DNA of 64,000 nucleotides from Ilex aquifolium (lineage: Eukaryota > Streptophyta > Magnoliopsida > Aquifoliales > Aquifoliaceae). Each line of letters opens with the position of its first letter. Within the stretch, counting starts at the first letter, position 1. Location: the NCBI GenBank assembly GCA_951799425.1, contig OX637393.1:25624744-25688743 (forward strand). Direction: 5' to 3'. This document shows positions 56,493 to 64,000 of this stretch, piece after piece. The position numbers and the translations under genes were made by a program. The notes under the pieces are model-generated. The model ran no database searches, had not been told where the DNA came from, and saw nothing but the letters and a program-made list of their open reading frames with translations.

Positions 56493-58862
56493 ATGGCTCG
56501 TACTAGCTTAGAAAAGGGAAAACATGTCGTTATAGACTTGAATGAAACACCTGATGGTAGTGAAATATATGAGTTTGACACATGTAATGGTGAATATGGG
56601 CATCGTCACGGGAAATCACATTCGGCCATGGCACAACCCCTTGAACTGGAAAAATCTTTACAAGACTTATCGGCTGAGGAAGTCTGTCAGATGAAGTTTA
56701 ACTCGGAAGATGAAGCAGGAAAATTTTATAACACATACGCTAAGTTTGTAGGTTTCAGCGTCAGGAAAGATGACTTAAAATATGACAAAAATCACGTCCC
56801 GGTGTCAAGGAAGTGGGTATGTTCGCGACAAGGGTTTCGAGCTGCAAAATACTTGGACCGTGATGACAGGGCACGGGAACCAAGGGGAATAACGCGAGTT
56901 GGTTGTTTGGCGGGATTTCGCGTTAAGTATGACAGAAAGACTGAAACTTGGGTAGTAAAGGAGTTCGTGAATGATCATAATCATCCGTTGGTTCCACCGA
57001 CTGGAGTGCCGTTCCTTCGGTCCCACCGCCGCGTGAAAAGCCCAGACATAGAGCAAGCAACATCACTTCGCAGTGTTGGAAAACGCACTGCTCAAATACG
57101 AGATTTTATGTTGTATCAAGCTGGAGGGTACCAAAATGTTGGTTTTACGCGAAAGGATTTGTACAACGCAGTTGCAAGCCAAAGAAGAGAGGAAATGAGC
57201 GATGGGGATGCTGAAGGTGCACTAGCATACTTGACGGCGAAACAGGAGTTAGACCCATTATTTTACTTCAGGTACAGCGTTGAAGATGATAATTCATTGA
57301 ATTGCCTCTTTTGGGCGGATTCAACTTCCCGTCTAGACTATTCATGTTTCGGTGATGTTTTGGTATTCGATACAACATACCGCACCAATGCGTACAAAAA
57401 ACCATTTGTCATACTTGCAGGTGTAAACAACCACAATGCTACTTGCATTTTTGGATGTGCATTGCTTTCAAATGAGACAGTGGACACTTATGTGTGGGTG
57501 TTGGAGACATTTCTGGATGCAATGGATAATCAAACGTCTATATCAGTTGTCACCGATGGGGACAAGGCCATGGCCGCCGCAATCGAAACAACTTTTCCAG
57601 ATGCAAAGCACAGACTATGCAGCTGGCATTTGGAGAGAAATGCGCTTCAAAATATTCATGCTGAAAATTTCCTTCGCGAGTTCAAGAACTGTATGTGCTG
57701 CCGATGTACACCTGAGGAATTTGACGTTATGTGGGAATCAATGGTACATTCATTTGGCCTAGAGGATAACAACTGGATAGCAGAAGTGTACACAAAGCGT
57801 TGTAAATGGGCTGAAGCATTCTTGCGGGGTCATTTCTTTGGCGGCATCAAAAGCACGCAACGCTCAGAAAGCTTGAATGGTTACTTGAATCGTTTCTTGA
57901 AAACAAGGCTACGTTTGTATGAATTTGTTAGACAGTATGATAGGGGTGTATCAAGAATCAGAGAGACCGAAGCCTATGACACCCATTTTTCTGAGAACAG
58001 TACACCAGTGTTGACCACTGCCCTTCGCTGCTTAGAGGAGCAGGCTGCATCGCTGTATACCAGGTCAATTTTTTTTAAAGTGCGGGATCAGATAAAGGCC
58101 GAAGGACTCTTCTTCGTGGTCCAAAAAATACAGCACAGTAGTCATTGCAGTTATTATCTGTCAAAATACACAAAACCAACATCCAGTTGGAATGTGATTT
58201 ATGATTATCAGAATCACACCATCCAATGCAATTGCCTGAAATTAGAATCTGTTGGAATTCCTTGCTCACACATCATTACAGTTTTGAAAACTGAACACAT
58301 AACAGCGTTCCCTCCTAGTACTATTGTAAAGCGATGGACAATTACTGCAAAATCAGCTTTCCCACCGACCTTTGTGCCTCAAACATCAAGAACCATTTCA
58401 ATTTCTTGCCGATATGCTGGATTAATGTCAATGTGTAGCCGGATGTGTTACTACGCATCCCATTTGCATGAGGACACACAGGAGCTTCAAACAACGATAA
58501 CTGCAGTAACCACCCGCATGAAACAACGTCACGACACACGGGATGCAAGACAGTTGTCATCGTCACATCAAGATTATAATGAGAATGTGTCGAACATTAA
58601 ATTTGGTGTCGTCGATCCCAAGACAGTCACAACTAAAGGGAATCCGGGCCGTGTAAGGAAGAACCTACCAATAACTCCGCGACGATGTAGTAAATGTCGT
58701 GGCACTGGACATACTATTCGTAAGTGTCCGCAGCTTACGTGCAATGCGGATGACCCACATGATGACATGCCCTTCTCACAACCTGGTGGCTCCCAACAGC
58801 CCATGGCATCAACTCAAGAAGACATCCATTGGAATCCAACTTACAATTACAATGTCCTCTGA
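56493..58862 (+). CDS. FAR1-related Mutator-like transposase, intact (789 aa)
   Basis: One uninterrupted frame from the ATG at 56493 (M-A-R-T-S-L-E-K-G-K). Domains: FAR1-type WRKY/GCM-like zinc finger at about residues 79-165 (F-Y-N-T-Y-A, two Cys, then D-H-N-H); MULE DDE transposase at about 285-460 with Asp in V-F-D-T-T-Y-R, Asp in V-T-D-G-D-K-A and Glu in R-S-E-S-L-N-G-Y; SWIM zinc finger at about 578-592 (C-N-C-x7-P-C-S-H); CCHC-like knuckle at about 731-745 (C-S-K-C-R-G-T-G-H-T-I-R-K-C). This is the layout of FAR1/FRS proteins and their parent MULE transposases. It would bind the element ends and excise or copy the element. It could also be a domesticated regulator, but its place inside inverted arrays favours transposase. 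Confidence 0.92.
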   Translation: MARTSLEKGKHVVIDLNETPDGSEIYEFDTCNGEYGHRHGKSHSAMAQPLELEKSLQDLSAEEVCQMKFNSEDEAGKFYNTYAKFVGFSVRKDDLKYDKNHVPVSRKWVCSRQGFRAAKYLDRDDRAREPRGITRVGCLAGFRVKYDRKTETWVVKEFVNDHNHPLVPPTGVPFLRSHRRVKSPDIEQATSLRSVGKRTAQIRDFMLYQAGGYQNVGFTRKDLYNAVASQRREEMSDGDAEGALAYLTAKQELDPLFYFRYSVEDDNSLNCLFWADSTSRLDYSCFGDVLVFDTTYRTNAYKKPFVILAGVNNHNATCIFGCALLSNETVDTYVWVLETFLDAMDNQTSISVVTDGDKAMAAAIETTFPDAKHRLCSWHLERNALQNIHAENFLREFKNCMCCRCTPEEFDVMWESMVHSFGLEDNNWIAEVYTKRCKWAEAFLRGHFFGGIKSTQRSESLNGYLNRFLKTRLRLYEFVRQYDRGVSRIRETEAYDTHFSENSTPVLTTALRCLEEQAASLYTRSIFFKVRDQIKAEGLFFVVQKIQHSSHCSYYLSKYTKPTSSWNVIYDYQNHTIQCNCLKLESVGIPCSHIITVLKTEHITAFPPSTIVKRWTITAKSAFPPTFVPQTSRTISISCRYAGLMSMCSRMCYYASHLHEDTQELQTTITAVTTRMKQRHDTRDARQLSSSHQDYNENVSNIKFGVVDPKTVTTKGNPGRVRKNLPITPRRCSKCRGTGHTIRKCPQLTCNADDPHDDMPFSQPGGSQQPMASTQEDIHWNPTYNYNVL

Positions 58863-59049
58863 TATAAGGTTTCATACATTATCACCTTTTACTTACTTTG
58901 GGAAATTCTGTACATACCAACAAGGTTTTGATTTCCATTTGTTAATTTTTTAAACATCAATTTATATACTGCATTTTTGCAGATATATGTGCATTATGCA
59001 AAGGTTACGAAACTTGTTTTCGCATATTGTTTGAGTGGTTGCAGGTCTG
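58863..59049. other. 3' flank of transposase gene
   Basis: No feature supported; likely 3' untranslated region. Confidence 0.4.
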
Positions 59050-59822
59050 AAATTTAATGTGCTTCATTGATTTTGGTGAATGCTGTTCTGGGTATTTTTT
59101 ACTGTCCTTGGACATGTTTGAGCTATTTGAGACAGATCAGTGGCTTCTTGAGGGGTCTGGCTTATATATTGGTGCATTTTTTTCGTGACGCAAATGCTGT
59201 GGCTTATAGTCTTCATGGGCATGCAGTAAAGAGTAGGAATTCGGTTTATTTTCCAATGGGTTTGACATTGCCTTGTGATGTTACATTGGATCTGTCATCT
59301 GATCAACAGAGTCTACCTGTGTTGCAAAAAAGAAAGAGTGTGGTCTTCGATGATAAGGGGTAATAAGATCTGCTGATGGGGAGCTTTTTGTCTTGAATGA
59401 TTAAGTGTTGATTTGTTTGAAACAAGGGAAAAATTTAAAAAGCCTCGTGATGTTACATTGGATCTGTCATCTGATCAACAGAGTCTCCCTGTGTTGCAAA
59501 AAAGAAAGAGTCTGGTCTTCGATGATAAGGGGTAATAAGTTCTGCTGATGGGGAGCTTTTTGTCTTGAATGATTAAGTGTTGATTTGTTTGAAACAAGGG
59601 AAAAATATAAAAAGCTCTTTATTGTTGATACGTGCTTATTGATTTGGACTGTGCTGGGGAGTTTTGCTGAAACTTTAGACTTTGCTGTTGTGTATTTTTG
59701 GCTTTCCATTGTTAGTTTTGGCTTATATTGCTTCTGTGTGGGCGTCTGTGCCTTTTCCTTTGTTTCTTGTAAATATTTTTGCATTATGAATAAATATAAT
59801 TCCCTTTTGATAAAAAAAAAAA
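59050..59822 (+). mobile_element. L1-type LINE 3' end (plus strand)
   Basis: 59067-59345 encodes the end of a LINE RNase H domain (V-H-F-F-R-D-A-N-A-V-A-Y-S-L), with the usual Asp of A-D replaced by Tyr. The rest is a 3' region that ends in a poly-A run at 59809-59823 after a TGAATAAATATAATTCCC string typical of plant LINE tails. It lies just downstream of the transposase gene, in the same orientation. Confidence 0.65.
59277..59620 (+). repeat. 172-bp direct duplication inside the LINE tail
   Basis: GATGTTACATTGGATCTGTC begins at 59277 and again at 59449, and the following sequence to about 59610 repeats with few changes. Confidence 0.9.
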
Positions 59823-60097
59823 AAGATCCCTGCTTTTGATTCATTTGTGCACGGGCAGTAGAGTAATACTTCTGTAAACATTTTTTAGGTGAGCACGACT
59901 ACATGTGATTGTCTCATTCCCTTCAGTTATTTGCTACACACTATTCCACGGTTTCATATTTTGTGCACTGAATACTTTTTGCACTGTTTAACGTGTACAC
60001 ATATGTCCACTGAAATATTGTGGGACAATCACCCTATTGCTCTACGGCAGCTGACGCCACAATGCATCTTTCTTAAAGTTGCATGCAAGGTTCAACT

Positions 60098-60560
60098 TCT
60101 TTTTTTTTTTTTAAATAGTGTAACTATTATTGATCGAATAAGTAAATTACAAGAAGCAAAGAACAAACAGTTCCTACAAATTTAAAAAAATGGCTTTAAT
60201 CCTTCAACAATATTAAAACCATTGTAAGCTACAAAATTGTGTCTTCTGATCTTCACTCCAGCTCCTGAACTTCCACACAACTCCTCATGCAGAATCCCCA
60301 GATCAGAAACAAACCAGTACAGCACCCATGCAGTCCCACCTACTTTGCTATGTACCCAAACTAAGCTTCTGCACCTTTGTTCACAGCCCATGTCACAGCA
60401 GACCAGCAGTCTATAAGAATATCATACAGCTACTGAAACAAAGCAATACAGCAAACCAGTCCACCAGCCAAGCATAAAGACCAACTGCCCAGACATAAAA
60501 GTTGCCCAGCTCATGCCAAAAGTTGGCTTTAATCCTTCAACAGCAAAAGAGGCCAAAATA
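60098..60560 (-). mobile_element. LINE-type or retroposon 3' tails (minus strand), probably two
   Basis: A poly-T run at 60100-60111 is followed by TACAAGAAGCAAAG and by GGCTTTAATCCTTCAAC at 60191-60207. A second GTTGGCTTTAATCCTTCAAC is at 60522-60541. Related strings follow the poly-T runs at 44017 and 45608, so these belong to the same family of 3' ends. Confidence 0.5.
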
Positions 60561-60701
60561 TCAGCTACAACATGTCAACATTTCTAACAACAACCCAATA
60601 TATTTAACAACCATCCACCCAACATCTACAACAACCTTTTCCAAAATGCCAAATATTACTATAAAACAAAAGATTCACCAAAACCCCCCAAAACCAACGT
60701 G

Positions 60702-61796
60702 TCATTTGTTGATATACTCTTTAAAGTCCTTATAAAAACAATCTAATTTTGACTCCAGACGTTGTAACGACCCCTTCGTTTCATCCTCGAACTTTTCAAA
60801 TCGGGCCTCCAACTTTTCAACCATTTGCTGAAGTGTTTGTTGCACCTCAGTAGTACCAACATCAGAACCACCTTGACTAGGCCCAGCTTGACTGCCCACA
60901 ACCTCAGACACCGCACGTGGCTGCTTCACACGCTTCCCCCTTTTCCCTTTACCCAAAATCGCTCCCACACTTTTATTAAGTGTACCAATACCCATTGAAT
61001 TCATGGGGTACATAAAACTGTCATTATGCGTAAATTCAACCCCATTATGCTTCAAAATCTTGGTAATTAATATTGCAAATGGAAGACATGGCCTGCAATC
61101 CTCGACGGTAGATGATTCGCGAACATGGTTGAATATGTAAAGGGGTAGATCAATAATAACCCGCTTATCACCAATAGCATGTAATAGTTGGGCCGTATCG
61201 TATCCAATCTCAGCAGTATGCCCCCTTGGATGAATATTACAAGCAACAATTCGGTTTATCATCCTAAACGTTAGATTAAGGTCAATGTGAGCAATTTTGC
61301 TTTTCTCATTCACCCAATTGACACTCCCAATACAAATATGTCGAATAACCGTCGACATTTCAGGAACTTGCTCCTTACTTGAGTATGGAAAGACAATGGA
61401 ATTCTCAGGAATGACTGGTCTATCAATTTTTATTATTTTTGAGATAACATCAGGCGAAACAGTTATGGCTTTCTTCCTAACCATTGTCTTAAATGTCAGC
61501 TCATTCTCTTTGTAGTCATGAATATTTGCATAAAAATACCTAACAAGATCAACAAATGCTTTATTTTGCACATTCACTTCAAACAAAGGATCCCATTTTC
61601 GTGCCCGAAGTATTTCTGGGCAATCCACACTTCCTATTAGCTCATCAAGGTGAACACCACGCTCAAGTATAAAAGGACGTTTAACAATTAATGTATCATA
61701 CCTCTTCTTCGCATCATTATCCACAAACTGTTTCGCATTGCCAGCACTGCCCCCCGTAGCCACCTTCTTCCGTTTCTTCGTCTCTCCACCCGACAT
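60702..61796 (-). CDS. 'Putative plant transposon protein' family gene, intact (364 aa)
   Basis: The ATG complementary to 61794-61796 starts a Lys-rich N-terminus (M-S-G-G-E-T-K-K-R-K-K). The central domain follows the plant family I know as PF20167: L-V-R-Y-F-Y-A-N-I, then V-R-K-K-A-I-T-V-S-P-D-V-I, and L-P-F-A-I-L-I-T-K-I-L near residue 260. The C-terminus (last ~50 residues) is a strong coiled coil (heptads with L, M, F at a/d positions), preceded by a basic patch G-K-R-G-K-R-V-K. No stops interrupt it. A related but broken gene lies in the Athila-like element at 26593-27720. Function is unknown; the coiled coil suggests self-assembly, the basic ends suggest nucleic-acid binding. Confidence 0.75.
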   Translation of the reverse strand: MSGGETKKRKKVATGGSAGNAKQFVDNDAKKRYDTLIVKRPFILERGVHLDELIGSVDCPEILRARKWDPLFEVNVQNKAFVDLVRYFYANIHDYKENELTFKTMVRKKAITVSPDVISKIIKIDRPVIPENSIVFPYSSKEQVPEMSTVIRHICIGSVNWVNEKSKIAHIDLNLTFRMINRIVACNIHPRGHTAEIGYDTAQLLHAIGDKRVIIDLPLYIFNHVRESSTVEDCRPCLPFAILITKILKHNGVEFTHNDSFMYPMNSMGIGTLNKSVGAILGKGKRGKRVKQPRAVSEVVGSQAGPSQGGSDVGTTEVQQTLQQMVEKLEARFEKFEDETKGSLQRLESKLDCFYKDFKEYINK

Positions 61797-62229
61797 CAGC
61801 AAAGCTCCAAAGGGATTCACAACGAACAATGCAACATTCACAATGGCAGATTCACAATGGAAGATTCAAAACGAACAATGGAAGATTCACAATGGAAGTA
61901 GTGTGTGTAGGCATCGCATTTCTGTACCCAATCTCATGAAAGGTATTTCGGGTGGTTTGCGATTTTGGGTTTATGGAATTCGGAGATTTTGATTGGGTTT
62001 TGTAGGATTTGGAATTGATTTTTCAGTATTTGGAATGCATTTGGAATGGGTTTTTCTTGGTGTACAGGATTTCGAAGGGATTTTTGAATGGCTTCGGTTG
62101 GCGCGAGTTGATTAGGGCTTTATTTCCTACGATTTGGGGATTTATTTGTGGATACTGCGAGTTAATTTACTACAATACCCCCATTACAACGCTTCAATCA
62201 ATTCCTCTTTGAGGGCATTTACGTAAATA
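61797..62229. other. 5' flank of the transposon-protein gene
   Basis: Short imperfect repeats of (A)CAATGGAAGATTCA at 61840-61900 lie just upstream of the start. Otherwise no feature. Confidence 0.4.
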
Positions 62230-62836
62230 CATAATACCTGATCGGTCATATTTACTTTCGATCGATCAAAATTCCACTTCCCCATTCAACTTCTACCTCA
62301 ATAACGCAATGATCGCTCAGGCATCCCTTGTATGATCGATCAGATGTCCCCAGTCAATATGAATTCTGATCTGTAACATTTTGATCAATCAATATAAATA
62401 TTTGATCGATCATATATCACAGTATTAAGATCTGCAACCAACTGATCGATCAAATACATATATCTGATCGATCAGATGTCCCCAGTTCTTCAGAGTTCTT
62501 ATCTTTAACAACTGCAACTATTTGATCGATCATAATAAATATATGATCGATCAGATGTCCCCAGTACTTCTGAGTTATGGTCTGTAACAGTTTGATCGAT
62601 CTATATAAATATTTGATCGATCATATATCACAGTATTAAGATCTGCAACCAACTGATCGATCAAATACATATATATGATCGATCAGATGTCCCCAGTTCT
62701 TCAGAGTTCTTATCTTCAACAACTGCAACTATTTGATCGATCATAATAAATATATGATCGATCAGATGTCCCCAGTACTTATGAGTTATGGTCTGTAACA
62801 GTTTGATCGATCTATATAAATATTTGATCGATCGTT
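62230..62836. repeat. Right-side 211-bp higher-order array of GATCGATC monomers
   Basis: CAGATGTCCCCAGTTCTTCAGAG starts at 62473 and 62684, a 211-base period made of three related monomers of about 79, 70 and 62 bases. Each monomer carries one or two GATCGATC palindromes. About 2.5 copies are present. The left side has no equivalent array. Confidence 0.85.
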
Positions 62837-63100
62837 TTCAAAAAATGATAGATCAAATAAGTATTCTGTGTGATGGATCAAATTCGAGTTTTGTGCATAT
62901 TTGATCAATCATTTTTTTATACGATCGATCAGACCGCCACAGTACTTTTAATCTCTGATTGAAACAACTGTGACATTATGATCGATCAGACTTTATGTTT
63001 GATCGATCTAATTCATGTAAATCGATTTTGCTCCTTCACAGAAAGTATATTGATCGATCGAACATATAATATGATCGATCAGGGACCATCAAAAATTGTA
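62837..63100 (-). repeat. Inner unique part of the right terminal inverted repeat
   Basis: Reverse complement of about 37641-37900, including the CTCTGATTGAAACAACTGTG and CTCCTTCACAGAAAGTATAT strings. Confidence 0.85.
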
Positions 63101-64000
63101 AAAAAATACCATTCCTTTAGTAAATGCTTCCCCCCATTAGTTGTAAATATTCCCATAAAGGTGGTAAACGATCCATTAAAGTTGTATATATTATTGGATA
63201 TACATTACTTACGAACACCCATGAGTGCCATGATCGATCGAACATCTTATGTGATCGATCATGGATCATTATAACTTGTAAAAAAATACCATTCCTTTAG
63301 TAAATGCTTCCCCCATTAGTTGTAAATATTCCCATAAAAGTGGTAAATGATCAATTAAAGTTGTATATATTATTGGATATGCATTAGTTACGAACACACA
63401 TGAGTGCCATGATCGATCGAACATCTTATATGATCGATCATGGACCATGCAAACTTGTAAAAAAATACCATTCCTTTAGTAAATGCTTCCCCCCATTAGT
63501 TGTAAATATTCCCATAAAAGTGGTAAACGATCCATTAAAGTTGTATATATTATTGGATATCCATTACTTACGAACACCCATGAGTGCCATGATCGATCGA
63601 ACATCTTATGTGATCGATCATGGATCATTATAACTCGTAAAAAAATACCATTCCTTTAGTAAATGCTTCCCCCATTAGTTGTAAATATTCTCATAAAAGT
63701 GGTAAATGATCAATTAAAGTTGTATATATTATTGGATATCCATTAGTTACGAACACACATAAGTGCCATGATCGATCGAACATCTTATTTGATCGATCAT
63801 GGACCATGAAAACTGGTAAAAAAATACCATTCCTTTAGTAAATGCTTCTCCCCATTAGTTGTAAATATTCCCATAAAAGTGGTAAACGATCCATTAAAGT
63901 TGTATATATTATTGGATATCCATTAGTTACGAACACACATGAGTGCCATGATCGATCGAACATCTTATGTGATCGATCATGGATCATTATAACTCGTAAA
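63101..64000 (-). repeat. Right ~180-bp tandem array (TIR, right arm), open at window end
   Basis: TATTATTGGATAT recurs every 180 bases (63190, 63370, 63550, 63729, 63909). It is the inverted counterpart of 36350-37640, with paired GATCGATC words in every unit. The array runs off the window. Confidence 0.92.

Larger units (their letters stand above)
35240..64000. mobile_element. Giant Mutator-like element with inverted satellite-like ends (right end outside window)
   Basis: Arrays at 36350-37900 and at 62837-64000 are the same sequence in opposite orientation, including unique inner segments (a 'gaaaacgatcgatca' boundary at about 37895 matched at 62830). Between them lie a FAR1/MULE transposase, two Ulp1-like protease genes and a plant transposon-protein gene, the usual cargo of large plant MULEs. 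The left terminus is uncertain: array sequence starts at about 35431, and 35240-35430 (with an A-G-C-C-G-T-T-G-A-T string and repeated ACCGGTT) could be the terminal segment. The right terminus and the 9-base duplication cannot be seen. Visible size is more than 28 kb. Alternative: two or more nested MULEs sharing end families. Confidence 0.7.

Noticed and set aside
1-64000. tRNA or rRNA genes
   Set aside because: Only tRNA-complementary primer sites (5809, 15913) were seen; no cloverleaf with A and B boxes was recognised by reading.

Overview
This window looks like repeat-rich nuclear DNA from a flowering plant, probably a eudicot with a large genome. The evidence is LTR retrotransposons of plant-type Athila and chromovirus (Tekay/Del-like) lineages, plant L1-type LINE tails, a FAR1-related Mutator-like transposase, GT-AG introns in AT-rich DNA, and an exon of the plant DUF962/Mpo1 family. 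I see no ordinary host gene that is complete. Species cannot be named from the sequence.

Layout. (1) 1-3720: a partial, minus-strand Athila-like element (LTR 2168-3720, gag, a large deletion through pol, integrase tail, accessory region). (2) 4284-30960: a plus-strand Athila-like Ty3/gypsy element with ~1.5-kb LTRs and a 5-bp target duplication (attat). Its gag is split by a 4006-bp probable solo LTR (6398-10403, duplication acact). Its reverse transcriptase is split by a Tekay-like chromovirus (13336-23519, LTRs of 2574/2575 bp about 98% alike, duplication gatcc). All reading frames are broken. Downstream of pol it carries an accessory gene with its own TATA box. (3) 30961-35235: old degraded DNA, including a relic of the same accessory-protein family. 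(4) About 35240 to beyond 64000: a very large Mutator-like element (MULE). Its two sides carry the same satellite-like arrays in inverted orientation (left 36350-37900, right 62837-64000+), both packed with the palindromic word GATCGATC (about 32 copies per side).

Inside the giant element are four genes: an HMG-box/plant-mobile-like/Ulp1 protease gene on the plus strand (39196-43122, 14 inferred exons, one in-frame stop in the HMG box); a paralogous Ulp1 gene on the minus strand (48583-51803, intact triad, matching exon lengths); an intact 789-residue FAR1/MULE transposase (56493-58862); and an intact 364-residue 'putative plant transposon protein' gene on the minus strand (60702-61796). Between them lie LINE fragments, a SINE-like insertion and a truncated first exon of a DUF962/Mpo1-like host gene, which suggests gene capture.

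How it may work together (inference): the FAR1 protein would bind and cut the ends; the two Ulp1 proteins resemble the accessory proteins of Ulp1-carrying and VANDAL-type MULEs; the GATCGATC arrays would be the binding platform of one of these proteins. The HMG-Ulp1 fusion, the inverted palindrome-rich arrays and the size of the element are the most unusual features here.
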